NCBI GenBank assembly: GCA_016744415.1
Contig: JADGEL010000002.1
Coordinates: 558,001-622,000 of the forward strand
Length of the DNA: 64,000 nucleotides
Direction: 5' to 3'
Source: Flavobacteriaceae bacterium
GTDB taxonomy: Bacteria; Bacteroidota; Bacteroidia; Flavobacteriales; Flavobacteriaceae
Under the pieces are notes generated by a model. It had not been told where the DNA came from and did not search any database. It saw nothing but the letters and a program-made list of their open reading frames with translations. Position numbers and translations under genes: made by a program. Below, piece by piece: positions 19,480 through 28,200 of the stretch. How positions within the stretch are numbered: position 1 is the first letter of the stretch; each line of letters starts with the position of its first letter.

Positions 19480-20757
19480 TTAATTAATTTGTCTTCTACC
19501 AAACCACTTGTCTCCAAATGCGAGTCCAATTCTAAAGTTAAAATAACTCTCTTTAGTTAAGCCATTACTTGTGGTACCTAATTGACCATATTCAAAACTT
19601 GTGTCTATTTTAGAAAACCTCCCTATTGGTAAACCTAGACCAAAAGATATGCCATAATCATTTATTGAAGTAAATTCTGAACCTGTAGTAGATCCATTTA
19701 CCATAACACCCGTGTTTTCAATTCTAACACCTCCTCGATAAGATACTCTTTGCCAGTAACTTGAAATTGAATTGTGTCTTGGAACATAATATCCTCCTAT
19801 AGCTAATTTACTTGCATTATCATATTGCAACTTTGGGTTATGCCCAACAAGGCTACCATTTATTTCGATAGCATTTCTAAAACTATAGTCAACACCTACT
19901 GACCATTTTAGTGGGTTACCAATACTAACTCCAAGGTTTGTTTTTAGCGGTGTTTTATAAACACCCTTACTACTTATATCTAAAATTGTATCTCTAGGAC
20001 TCTCTGTTCCTGCTATTGAAACTGAATACAGATACTCATCTGCATCAAAATCTAAATCATTTTTAAACTCAATTGATGTACCAAAATTAACAAATAAACT
20101 TGGCTTAACTTCCATTTTATATATTGCTCCAGCTTTTAACCCAAAACCATTAATTCCTCCTTCAATTTTATATTTAGTTGCTAAATGGATATCTCTTGTT
20201 TGCGAAATAACAGATCTTTCAGTTTTACCAAAAATATATTTCCCTTCCAATCCTAAACTAAAATTTTTAATCACTTCATAACCAAATCCAAAAAACACAC
20301 GATTTGTCCCTCCATCTCCCTCATACAATCCAGCCTGAATTAATTCATCATTTTCATCATAGGTGTTTTCTGTTATCGTATAGCCAATTGTTGAATTTTG
20401 TTGTAAACCAAAAGCAAAACCAGCTTTATCACCTAACGGAATTCCAATTCCTAAATAGGATAAGTAAGCATTAGATGAATTATCACTTCCGTTTTCGTCA
20501 TTAAACCAAAATGCTCTATTCTCGGCAGCTAAAGTATATCTTGTAAGTGTTAATGAAGCATACGACGCTGGATTTGAAAAACTTAGATGATCATTAAGGC
20601 CCGTAGTACCTATGCCTCCCATACTCATCTCTTCAACCGTCTTTGCCTCTACTTCGTTTCCAATTCCTAAAGCTGAATAGGGTGATGAATCTGCTTTTTG
20701 CGCAAAACTTTGCACACAAAATAAAATGGTAATTACTACCGATAAATTTTTAATCAT
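19480..20757 (-). CDS. Outer-membrane beta-barrel protein
   Basis: A 425-residue protein with a signal peptide (cleavage near FAQ, residue 19) and a barrel-like sequence of short alternating strands ending in aromatic residues (YLSYLGIGIPLGDKAGFAFG, RVFFGFGYEVIKNFSLGLEG, NFGTSIEF). It resembles FadL/OmpP1-type barrels of Bacteroidota, with the N-terminal pattern SPYSALGIGNEV. Its start overlaps the coaX stop by 8 bp, so the two are translationally coupled. The transported molecule is unknown. Confidence 0.78.
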   Translation of the reverse strand: MIKNLSVVITILFCVQSFAQKADSSPYSALGIGNEVEAKTVEEMSMGGIGTTGLNDHLSFSNPASYASLTLTRYTLAAENRAFWFNDENGSDNSSNAYLSYLGIGIPLGDKAGFAFGLQQNSTIGYTITENTYDENDELIQAGLYEGDGGTNRVFFGFGYEVIKNFSLGLEGKYIFGKTERSVISQTRDIHLATKYKIEGGINGFGLKAGAIYKMEVKPSLFVNFGTSIEFKNDLDFDADEYLYSVSIAGTESPRDTILDISSKGVYKTPLKTNLGVSIGNPLKWSVGVDYSFRNAIEINGSLVGHNPKLQYDNASKLAIGGYYVPRHNSISSYWQRVSYRGGVRIENTGVMVNGSTTGSEFTSINDYGISFGLGLPIGRFSKIDTSFEYGQLGTTSNGLTKESYFNFRIGLAFGDKWFGRRQIN

Positions 20758-21484
20758 TTTTACTATTATAAATCAAAATCATATTCAATCCTTCCAATAA
20801 AAAAATTGGATTGGCAAATATGACATTTTTTAATCGTTTTGCCAAGAAATTTGTATCTCCTCCTGTTAAAACAATTGTTAATTTTCTATTTTGTTCTTTA
20901 AATTGGTCAATTATTGAATTTATTTCAGCTAAAATACCATTTACTATTCCAGAGTGTATAGATTCTTCGGTAGACTTACCTATTATATTTTTTGGGTATA
21001 CTGGGTCTAATAATGGCAACCCATCAGTGAACTCACTTAAAGATTTATAACGCATTTTAACTCCGGCACTAATTGCACCGCCAATATAACTTCCACTTGC
21101 ATTGACAAAATCATAAGTTATACAAGTACCTGCATCAATAACTAAAACATTTTTATTTGGATATTTAGAAACTGCAGCAGCAGCAATCGCGATTCTATCA
21201 ACTCCTAAAGTTTGAGGAGTACCATATAAATTTTTAAAAGGAACATTAGTATTATGTGATAGCAGAATTAAGTGAGGGTATATCTTTTTAATTTCTGTCA
21301 ACTCATCCTCTGAAGAAAATACCACAGTAGAAATTATTGATTGGCCAATTAAAAAGTTTCTATTTATTTTTTGTAATTCTACCAATAATAAATGTTTTTC
21401 ACAAATTGCATCAAACACAAGCTCATTGCCCTCAAAAACAGCGAGTTTTACTTGTGTATTTCCTATGTCTATTATTAAATTCAT
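20750..21484 (-). CDS. coaX: Type III pantothenate kinase
   Basis: First step of coenzyme A synthesis: phosphorylates pantothenate without feedback inhibition by CoA. The 244-residue protein has the ASKHA-fold signatures IDIGNTQVKLAVFEG (phosphate 1 loop), GTPQTLGVDRIAIAAAA, VIDAGTCITYDFV (phosphate 2) and GGAISAGVKMRYKSL, all diagnostic of CoaX. It is the first gene of a seven-gene operon running to ppiD and is divergent from tRNA-Phe. Confidence 0.95.
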   Translation of the reverse strand: MNLIIDIGNTQVKLAVFEGNELVFDAICEKHLLLVELQKINRNFLIGQSIISTVVFSSEDELTEIKKIYPHLILLSHNTNVPFKNLYGTPQTLGVDRIAIAAAAVSKYPNKNVLVIDAGTCITYDFVNASGSYIGGAISAGVKMRYKSLSEFTDGLPLLDPVYPKNIIGKSTEESIHSGIVNGILAEINSIIDQFKEQNRKLTIVLTGGDTNFLAKRLKNVIFANPIFLLEGLNMILIYNSKND

Positions 21485-21533
21485 TTATCTAAAAAATAAA
21501 GTTCAAAAATACAAATGATTTTTTAGTTTTTGT

Positions 21534-21565
21534 TTTGATTAGTTTAAAAATTACTGCTATATTTG
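21534..21565 (+). promoter_or_regulatory. Bacteroidota-type promoter of tRNA-Phe
   Basis: A -33 TTTG at 21534-21537 and a -7 TATATTTG at 21558-21565 are 20 bp apart, the canonical spacing. The tRNA begins 18 bp downstream. Confidence 0.85.
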
Positions 21566-21583
21566 CACCCGCAATTAAGCGAT

Positions 21584-21656
21584 GGTACCTTAGCTCAGTT
21601 GGTAGAGCAATGGACTGAAAATCCATGTGTCCCTGGTTCGATTCCTGGAGGTACCA
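21584..21656 (+). tRNA. tRNA-Phe (anticodon GAA)
   Basis: A 73-nt cloverleaf without encoded CCA. The acceptor stem is GGTACCT/AGGTACC, the D arm GCTCAGTTGGTAGAGC, the anticodon stem ATGGA/TCCAT around CTGAAAA (anticodon GAA), and the T arm CCTGG-TTCGATT-CCTGG, with discriminator A. Its 3' end is the attachment site of the downstream element: the last 12 bases are shared with the copy at 32441-32452. Confidence 0.97.
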
Positions 21657-21660
21657 CTTT
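21645..21660. repeat. Left attachment core (attL)
   Basis: CTGGAGGTACCACTTT, covering the last part of tRNA-Phe and four bases beyond. The identical 16-mer recurs at 32441-32456; the next base differs (A against G), then AC again matches. Integration restores an intact tRNA. Confidence 0.88.
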
Positions 21661-21663
21661 AAC

Positions 21664-21706
21664 AACTCATAACAATCTATTTATTAGAAAGTTGTGAGTT
21701 TTTTTA
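21664..21706 (+). terminator. Element-borne terminator after tRNA-Phe
   Basis: The arm AACTCATAAC pairs with GTTGTGAGTT (one G-U pair) across a 17-nt loop and is followed by seven T. It lies inside the element, so the tRNA now uses a terminator supplied by the element instead of its original one, now at 32468. Confidence 0.75.
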
Positions 21707-21979
21707 TTATATAGTATACAACATAGTGTACGACGAAATATAATTCATATCACTTTTACATATCGAAACAAAATAGAATTGACAATTTATCAAGCCTCGT
21801 ATTTCACCTTTAGCAATCAATGATTGACCTAAATTATTAGGCTTAACTTCTATTAAGAAGATACAGTTTACTATGTTTTTGAAATTCACAAATAGAGGAT
21901 ACAAGTTGTCCCTGTGTTGATAGTAAAAATAAAAAGTTCGAAAGTTATCTTCTAAAAGGAAAATCTTGATTTGAGACAT
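21707..21979 (-). CDS. Doubtful small open reading frame at the element's left end
   Basis: A 90-codon frame (MSQIKIFLLEDNFRTFYF...) that I do not recognise. It is rich in Tyr, Phe and Ile, and its last codons run through the left arm-type site (ending SYTMLYTI), which argues against a conserved coding role. It could be a remnant. The stretch 21657-22061 otherwise holds only the terminator and the arm site. Confidence 0.2.
   Translation of the reverse strand: MSQIKIFLLEDNFRTFYFYYQHRDNLYPLFVNFKNIVNCIFLIEVKPNNLGQSLIAKGEIRGLINCQFYFVSICKSDMNYISSYTMLYTI
21713..21734. repeat. Left arm-type site of the element
   Basis: A 22-bp sequence containing AGTATACAACATAGTGTAC, matching 20 of 22 bases with the right-hand copy at 32293-32314 in the same orientation. 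It lies 53 bp inside the left core. Its placement fits an integrase or excisionase arm-binding site. Confidence 0.65.
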
Positions 21980-22061
21980 GCATATATATTTGGTTTTCCT
22001 TTTTCAACTACCTACCTCCTATATTACATAGTCCTTAACCCCTCAATTTTTGTGAAAAATT

Positions 22062-22427
22062 TTAGTTCTTAAAAAATTCAATTTCATGAAACACACCTTC
22101 TTTATAACATGAAATAGATAATCCTGCTACACAACCAGAAAGAAGTGACTTGCCAAGCCTTGCAACCAAAATAGGTTCTTTCATATCTAAATAAATGTTT
22201 TTCGGGTCTGGATTAACACCAAATTGAGTGCCTATGAATAATGGAATTCTGAATTTCTCTTCTAAAAGAAACTGCTCGATATCAACTTCATCAATAAGGT
22301 GCTTAGGAAAATCAAATGGAGGATATCCTTGCTTTATCGTTTTAAACCTATATTGATTCCAAAGCATGTTTCTATCAAAACCATCAAACCATTTCAATGT
22401 TAAACTTTTCACCTCCTCATAACACAT
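22062..22427 (-). CDS. Hypothetical element protein, 121 residues
   Basis: A soluble 121-residue protein that I cannot assign. It starts MCYEEVKSLTLKWFDGFDRN and has a central acidic stretch (DEVDIEQFLLEEKF) and a glycine-rich C-terminal part (ARLGKSLLSGCVAGLSISC). Its start codon directly abuts the stop codon of the small membrane protein upstream, so the two are probably one operon. Size and pairing would suit an immunity or antitoxin-like partner, but no motif supports that. Confidence 0.55.
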   Translation of the reverse strand: MCYEEVKSLTLKWFDGFDRNMLWNQYRFKTIKQGYPPFDFPKHLIDEVDIEQFLLEEKFRIPLFIGTQFGVNPDPKNIYLDMKEPILVARLGKSLLSGCVAGLSISCYKEGVFHEIEFFKN

Positions 22428-22643
22428 CTAGTTATCAACCTTTTTTGTTTTATAATAATAATTTAGATATATCAAACTGCTGAATGCAAAAACTGCTGAT
22501 ATAACCACTAATAGTGTTCCAAAATAGTATTCAGCCGTCCCTTCAAGATTATCATTCATGTAAACAAACGACAAATACATTGGAATATAAACACATACTA
22601 TAACATATAACCTTAAAAGGTTAAAAAAGAGTTTCTTCATCAT
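22428..22643 (-). CDS. Small two-helix membrane protein of the element
   Basis: From the ATG at 22643 the product is 71 residues with two hydrophobic helices (about 8-26 and 43-63) and a basic tail (YYKTKKVDN). The frame opens further, to 22733, where its ATG would overlap the start codon of the divergent XRE gene; that start is less likely, and the intervening DNA probably holds the promoters. Function unknown. It abuts the 121-residue gene. Confidence 0.5.
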   Translation of the reverse strand: MMKKLFFNLLRLYVIVCVYIPMYLSFVYMNDNLEGTAEYYFGTLLVVISAVFAFSSLIYLNYYYKTKKVDN

Positions 22644-22731
22644 GTTAAAATCTAATAATATTTCAAATATATAAAAATATAATGACTGAACGGTAATTAA
22701 TATTAATTGCTCAAAAAATGACCTTGCTGTC

Positions 22732-22929
22732 ATGGAAAAAAGAGTAAAACAGCTTAGAACCGACAGGCAACTAACTCAAGAAGAAGCCTATAACGATACT
22801 GGAATCCATTTCGGAAGAATAGAACAAGGAAAAAGAGATGCTTCATTCACAACAATACTGAAAATTTGCAACTATTTTGATTTAACTTTAGAAGAGTTTT
22901 TCATTAAAGACTTTAGTGAATTAAAATAA
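22732..22929 (+). CDS. XRE-family helix-turn-helix regulator
   Basis: A 65-residue protein that is essentially one HTH domain: MEKRVKQLRTDRQLTQEEAYNDTG, then IHFGRIEQGKRDASFTTILKICNYFD and LTLEEFF, the usual Cro/C1-type layout. Small stand-alone repressors like this often control an element's neighbouring genes or a restriction-type cargo. The 14-bp palindrome AATTAATATTAATT (22695-22708) lies just upstream and could be an operator. The stretch between this gene and 23002 shows nothing else. Confidence 0.85.
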   Translation: MEKRVKQLRTDRQLTQEEAYNDTGIHFGRIEQGKRDASFTTILKICNYFDLTLEEFFIKDFSELK

Positions 22930-23001
22930 TTTGCATTTCTATCATTGAAGAATTCAAACTACAAATTCATCAATCAAAAAATCCAAAGATGGTGATATTT
23001 A

Positions 23002-24522
23002 TTACATGTTTTTAGGAATTGACTTCTTTAGCTCTTCAGAAATTTCCATTATAGTCGGAATTCTTCTGCCAAATATTCCTTTTCTTAAAAACCGAGCCTT
23101 TAATGATGAATCATATTTTTCAAAGTATAATTCAAGAACTTCTTGCGCTTTCTCTTTTTCAGAATAGGCATAACCAATTTCATCCAACTCACTATACCCA
23201 CAATTCTCAAGAGCATCAAACAACCTATATACTTGCTTAATACCTATATTTTTATCTTCGAATATCATTGCTTCTAAATAACCTATAATTAACCCACAAT
23301 TAAACTTTCTAGCATCTATACTTTCTTTAAATATTTGGCTCACTTTTCTTTCTATTATCATCAGAGCATCAGAACCCCAATTATCGCTACTTAAATCAAG
23401 AATAAACTTCGGATTTTCCGTTAAAGCAATTATGTCAAAACAAAGGTTCAGTATATATTTAAAATCTTTAAATTCGACATAAGGAAAGGAAATCAAAAAA
23501 GCTTCTTTTAGGTCATCATGAAAGTCCCCGATAAAAACGATGTTAAAAAGTTTATATAACTTCTGTTCAACATCACTTGGGATTGTTTTACCTTCTATTG
23601 TTTGACGAATCTTATCAACTTTTTCTTTATTACTATGAATACCTGCTTTAACATAAGTTAATAAATTATCAATATTATAACTTGTTAAAACTTCAGATGG
23701 AAGAGGTTTGAAAAATTTATCAATTTCCAAATTGAAACTCTTATTAAATACTTTTGAATTTATATTATCGATTAGATTGTTGAATTCTTCAACAGATTCT
23801 AAGAAGAGTGTAGTTACATTTTTCCCCTTTAACTCTGCTTCTTTCTTTTCATTTTTACTAAATGACACTATATAAGATTTAGGTAAATTAGAGTTGCCAT
23901 AAAGTTCAGAATGCTTTTGAAATATGTAGTCGATATTAATGTCACCAAAACCATAACCTAAAAACAAAACACTCTTCCCTAAAAGATGACTCCTAAATAA
24001 CACATCTAAATGATATTTTTCTATTTCCAAACGCTTATCGTAATCACCTTGAGTGAAGACAATGCTTTCAGGGTTTGAAAAATCACCATGAAATTTGATA
24101 ATTTGTTTTTCTCCATGAGCAGAGTTAACAATATCATTCAAATCAACTATTTTTCTGTATTTTTTTCTAAGTAAATTTGAAGCTTCTTCAATTGCATTAT
24201 CATAATTTGTCGTATATACAATAGGAGGATTCATTGACAAAATCTTTAAGTGGTTATTCAATGCAGAAGAATCCAAAACACTTAATTTACACACCCCTTC
24301 GAGCTTGGAAATCAATTTATCTCGTCCAAATTTATCTTCATATTCTTGAGCAACCTTAAGATAATCCTCCGATTCTGTAGCTAACTCTTTATTTAATTCT
24401 CTTATTATTTCTCCCCAATCTAAAGCACCACAACCCTTACTCATACCTGCTCCAAAAAAGGGTATGATTTTAAAATCTACTATCCCTTTAATTATCTCTT
24501 CAATTATTTTATCTTGATTCAT
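23002..24522 (-). CDS. SIR2-domain protein, likely NAD-consuming defence effector
   Basis: A 506-residue cytoplasmic protein. The N-terminal half is a SIR2_2-type Rossmann domain with the NAD-binding motif FFGAGMSKG (residues 22-30), the TTNYDNAIEEA motif (104-114), the catalytic histidine candidate in KFHGDFSNPESIVFTQGDY (H145) and VLFLGYGFGDINIDYIF (185-201). Residues about 270-506 form a helical C-terminal part that I do not recognise. SIR2 domains of this branch act as NADases in several anti-phage systems (Thoeris ThsA, Avs5, SIR2-HerA, DSR). The gene is divergent from the DUF4365 gene, 86 bp apart. Its specific activity here is inferred. Confidence 0.85.
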   Translation of the reverse strand: MNQDKIIEEIIKGIVDFKIIPFFGAGMSKGCGALDWGEIIRELNKELATESEDYLKVAQEYEDKFGRDKLISKLEGVCKLSVLDSSALNNHLKILSMNPPIVYTTNYDNAIEEASNLLRKKYRKIVDLNDIVNSAHGEKQIIKFHGDFSNPESIVFTQGDYDKRLEIEKYHLDVLFRSHLLGKSVLFLGYGFGDINIDYIFQKHSELYGNSNLPKSYIVSFSKNEKKEAELKGKNVTTLFLESVEEFNNLIDNINSKVFNKSFNLEIDKFFKPLPSEVLTSYNIDNLLTYVKAGIHSNKEKVDKIRQTIEGKTIPSDVEQKLYKLFNIVFIGDFHDDLKEAFLISFPYVEFKDFKYILNLCFDIIALTENPKFILDLSSDNWGSDALMIIERKVSQIFKESIDARKFNCGLIIGYLEAMIFEDKNIGIKQVYRLFDALENCGYSELDEIGYAYSEKEKAQEVLELYFEKYDSSLKARFLRKGIFGRRIPTIMEISEELKKSIPKNM

Positions 24523-24608
24523 TGCTTAACTAATTATAATTGCAAATGTCAGAAATACAATCTAATAATTAACCAAATAAATACTATCAGTTTGAATATA
24601 TTTGTTAA

Positions 24609-27296
24609 ATGAAACGAGACAATAGAGAAATACAAAAAAATGCAGACGACCTTCTAAAAGGACAATTAAGAGAGCTTTTCAAAGTAAACAATTTAAAGCT
24701 AGGGGAGAATCCATCAACCGAAGGAGAAGAGAAGGGTATTGACTTTTTCTTTGAAGTTTTTAATAGGACTAACGATTCCCATGAATTTCTCTTTTTAAAT
24801 CAAAACAAAGGAACTGATACTGAATTATCACCAATCAAAAAAAAGGGACACCCTGAAATTGGTAATTTTTCGTTTCAACTTGAAATCCGACATGCTAAAT
24901 ACTTTTATTTTGAACTTGGCGAACCTTTAGTTTTTACTCTTTGCGACATAAATAAAGGATTAGTCTATTGGTATGCAATACAGCTTGACAATTTAATCAC
25001 AGAAAGAATTGAAAAGCAGGTCAATGAAGAAACAGAAACACTTCAGATATATATATCGCCTGAAAATCAATTAAATGCGGAAAATTTCCCCTTGCTCCTC
25101 AAAGATATAGATAATTCAAGGGGTAGTCAAATTAGAAAACATAAGGAAAAATTTAATTTTAAATCTGACTACAATTCAATAAAATCCAAAACAGAAGGTC
25201 TGCATATAATTGACAAAGTTCACAAGACGATTGAGCTTTTTCAATTACCTGTTATTCCTACAAACATCATAAGAAGTATTCCAACTATGAGTGGCTCTTA
25301 TCATAAAAGCTACGTTTATGATTCTACGTTTAAAACTGATAATGAAGATTTCTTCAAACTAATTGGTGAAATTAAGCTTGAAAATGGGGAATTAAAAACC
25401 ACTAAAGACAACCTTGTAGAGAACCAAGAAGAAAAATTAAAAGTAATAGTAGATTTCTTCAAATTGAACACTATTTACCATTTAGAATGGAATGGAAAAA
25501 AACACAAAGAAAGAATATGTGTTCACGACCTTTTTATCTTTGGGGATTGCAATTGTGAACGTTGTAATTATGACAGATTAGATTTTGCTGAAGCAAAATC
25601 TATACTTGAAGATTCTTCAAATGGTAAAGATGATTTAGAAAAACTCAGAGAGGGCTACACATATTACCTTTTAGGAGACCTTAAAAAATCCATAAATATT
25701 TTTAAAGAGCTAAACAATGATTCTCAAAAACAGAATAACCCAATAATATACACAGTTACTAAATACAACTTAATTCATTTAAAGAGATTCTTGAAATATA
25801 ATTATTTTGGGAGTGACAAGCATAATATCGAAAAAGAACTAGATGGTGTAAACTTTGAATTAGACGAATTATTTGTTTCTACATATTCACCTCATTTCTT
25901 AGATTTTTTTAATCAATTTAAGAATGATGCATACTTCCACAACTCATTTAGAAAAGTTGACAATCTTCTAACCGAAATTCAAAAAATTTCTTTTCAAGAT
26001 AAATTGGGAAGCCGTTATACCAATTCGAAAGTCTCAGAATTAAGAGTAGACTTTTTAAGAGCCTTATGCTTTTTAGAATTTAACTATGTTATTTTCAATA
26101 GCTTTCATGAGTATACAGTTTTAGCAAATAAAGTACTAGAAGGGTTTATTAGTTTGTATACATTAAAAAATCCAGCATCATCGAATTACGAAGAATTCGA
26201 TATGACAATTATAGTCATGTGGCTTTTTCATGCAGACTTTAAGCAATCAAATCATTTACTACATAAATACCAACTCAAAAGTCTTACTGTTGTAAAAGAT
26301 GATAAGTTCTATGATAAATTCAAGAAATATACTAACAACTTGATTAAATCAAGTGAGTATATAAAAAACTCAACAACAGAAAAAAATTACTTATTTACAG
26401 ATAAGATTAAACATATAACATCTAATATGATTTTAATTTTGTCCAGAATAGATTTAAACTCTAAAAACATCAACAACCTAATCAAAACTTTACTTGATTT
26501 TATTGAAACAATGGATAGCAGAAGTTTCTTAAATGATGATGCCGTTTATCAATTAATAAATTTTCAAAAAAAAATAGACAAGGAAAATGTCCGTAGAATA
26601 ATATCACTTCTTAAAAAGCACAATTACATTTATTCATCAGCATTTTCGTCGAGTGTTAAATTTTACTCGGAAAAAGCAACGAAAGAAGAAGTTAAGAATT
26701 TTTTGATTGAGCTTTTAGGCACATCAGATTTCAGTAAAGATGAACTATTAAATGTTGATGATAATGCTCAGGCAATAGGCATAGTAATTGGAAATTTAGA
26801 TGACTTAACTAAAAATAACATAAAGAAGGTAATTACAGAAGAATTAAAGCTGAATTTTAAAGCTGAATTCTTTTATATATTTACTATTTATGAAGTTATA
26901 GATTTTGATAAAGGACTGTTTAATGAATTTTTAGAGAGCGTACCTGATGACACTAAAAAAGATGAAAGAGCTAAATCATTTATTGGCGACACTTGGTATT
27001 ATAATTTTAGACTTGGGCAAGTCATAAATCTAATGTACCATTTTAATATGCCTTTTAATAAAGAAATAAGAAATCTATCCGAAAAAACTAATTCAAAGAA
27101 TTATTATGATTGGTTAATGAACTTAGAAGAATATGATTACACAAACTTTGATGTCTACTGGATTCTAAAATTTAAAACCGATTCGTATTTTAAGGCTTTT
27201 AAAAAATCTGAAAAACTTAAGGCAGTCATTGAAAAATTACTAAAAGTAAATTATATAGAGGGTGTCGCAAAAATTTATTTTAACAATTTAGTTTAA
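24609..27296 (+). CDS. DUF4365 / PD-(D/E)xK-like protein with helical repeats
   Basis: An 895-residue protein. Residues about 1-135 look like DUF4365, a restriction-endonuclease-like fold: EGEEKGIDFFFEV (D45, E49) and LFLNQNKG (Q65-x-K67) give a D-x-QxK active site, followed by FSFQLEIRHAKYFYFE and VFTLCDINKGLVYWY. A cysteine cluster GDCNCERCNYDR (C314, C316, C319, with C304 nearby) may bind zinc. The remainder is long, helical and TPR-like (YTYYLLGDLKKSINIFKELN, about 345-365). No helicase or STAND ATPase motif is seen. It leads a three-gene operon with 3-4 bp gaps. A nuclease that senses or degrades invading DNA is plausible but unproven. Confidence 0.75.
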   Translation: MKRDNREIQKNADDLLKGQLRELFKVNNLKLGENPSTEGEEKGIDFFFEVFNRTNDSHEFLFLNQNKGTDTELSPIKKKGHPEIGNFSFQLEIRHAKYFYFELGEPLVFTLCDINKGLVYWYAIQLDNLITERIEKQVNEETETLQIYISPENQLNAENFPLLLKDIDNSRGSQIRKHKEKFNFKSDYNSIKSKTEGLHIIDKVHKTIELFQLPVIPTNIIRSIPTMSGSYHKSYVYDSTFKTDNEDFFKLIGEIKLENGELKTTKDNLVENQEEKLKVIVDFFKLNTIYHLEWNGKKHKERICVHDLFIFGDCNCERCNYDRLDFAEAKSILEDSSNGKDDLEKLREGYTYYLLGDLKKSINIFKELNNDSQKQNNPIIYTVTKYNLIHLKRFLKYNYFGSDKHNIEKELDGVNFELDELFVSTYSPHFLDFFNQFKNDAYFHNSFRKVDNLLTEIQKISFQDKLGSRYTNSKVSELRVDFLRALCFLEFNYVIFNSFHEYTVLANKVLEGFISLYTLKNPASSNYEEFDMTIIVMWLFHADFKQSNHLLHKYQLKSLTVVKDDKFYDKFKKYTNNLIKSSEYIKNSTTEKNYLFTDKIKHITSNMILILSRIDLNSKNINNLIKTLLDFIETMDSRSFLNDDAVYQLINFQKKIDKENVRRIISLLKKHNYIYSSAFSSSVKFYSEKATKEEVKNFLIELLGTSDFSKDELLNVDDNAQAIGIVIGNLDDLTKNNIKKVITEELKLNFKAEFFYIFTIYEVIDFDKGLFNEFLESVPDDTKKDERAKSFIGDTWYYNFRLGQVINLMYHFNMPFNKEIRNLSEKTNSKNYYDWLMNLEEYDYTNFDVYWILKFKTDSYFKAFKKSEKLKAVIEKLLKVNYIEGVAKIYFNNLV

Positions 27297-27300
27297 AAAT

Positions 27301-28197
27301 ATGACTCAATCAAAAACCTATACTGGTAATCAAAATCAGCATTTAATTTCAAAGGTTTATTTAAAGCAATTTTCACATTACATCCGAGACCAACCTTTTG
27401 TTTGTGTAAGAAAAAAAGGAGAAAGTTGGAATAGAAATAAAAGCATTAAAAGCTTCTTGACTGAAACAAATACTTTTGATTTATCAAGTGACAAACCCAA
27501 CATTCAAAGATTATATGAAAATGATTTAAACGGACAGTTAGAAAATGAGTATCCTTCAATATTAAAAAATATTGAATTTAAAAATATTGTAGATGATAAA
27601 AGCGAAGCCTATTTAAAACAATTTATTTCTAATTTGTTTTGTCGTTCTCCATTTCATAGAGATATATTCAAAAAGTCTTTATCGAATGAACTTTTCAGAA
27701 AAAATTGGACTGGAATCTTTATACATATGCTAAAAGAAGATTTGATTTCAAAAGAGAAGAACATATCATTCACAGAGGACAGTTTGAAAGGCTTCAATGA
27801 AATGTTACTTACTGCTAAAACCAAAGAAGTATTAAATCCCATGATGATGCTTTATACCATGTTATTTTCAAGACTTATATACCCTATGGACATGGTAATT
27901 ATAGAAAATACAAATTCCGAAATGCAATGGTTCACTTCAGATGACCCTGTTATATTAAATAGAAACTCTGATAACAATGACTTACGAATAATAAATGTGG
28001 ATAGTGAGGTATATTTTCCTTTGTCGCCTAAATATTTAGCATACTTTCATCATTCATCCTCAAAGCTAAAAAACAAATTAAGACTTCATAAGCATAGAGA
28101 AATTATAAAAGCAGATAAAGACACTATAAATGAAATTACAAGAAATTTCATAATACCTAATACTTATAATTATCTTATCTCCCCAATAAAACTATAA
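27301..28197 (+). CDS. DUF4238 family protein
   Basis: A 298-residue protein with the DUF4238 hallmarks: an N-terminal QNQHLISKVYLKQFS (variant of the H-x-PxxYLxxF motif, about 13-27), a central helical part, and MQWFTSDDPVILNRN (about 208-222), matching the usual TSDxPV motif. The function of this family is not established; members are often found in variable genomic islands. It starts 4 bp after the DUF4365 gene and is 3 bp before the next gene, so it is probably co-translated. Confidence 0.78.
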   Translation: MTQSKTYTGNQNQHLISKVYLKQFSHYIRDQPFVCVRKKGESWNRNKSIKSFLTETNTFDLSSDKPNIQRLYENDLNGQLENEYPSILKNIEFKNIVDDKSEAYLKQFISNLFCRSPFHRDIFKKSLSNELFRKNWTGIFIHMLKEDLISKEKNISFTEDSLKGFNEMLLTAKTKEVLNPMMMLYTMLFSRLIYPMDMVIIENTNSEMQWFTSDDPVILNRNSDNNDLRIINVDSEVYFPLSPKYLAYFHHSSSKLKNKLRLHKHREIIKADKDTINEITRNFIIPNTYNYLISPIKL

Positions 28198-28200
28198 TAA

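Noticed and set aside
24597-24604. TATATTTG just before the DUF4365 start as a promoter giving a leaderless mRNA
   Set aside because: There is no TTTG at 19-20 bp upstream, and such AT-rich octamers arise easily by chance here.
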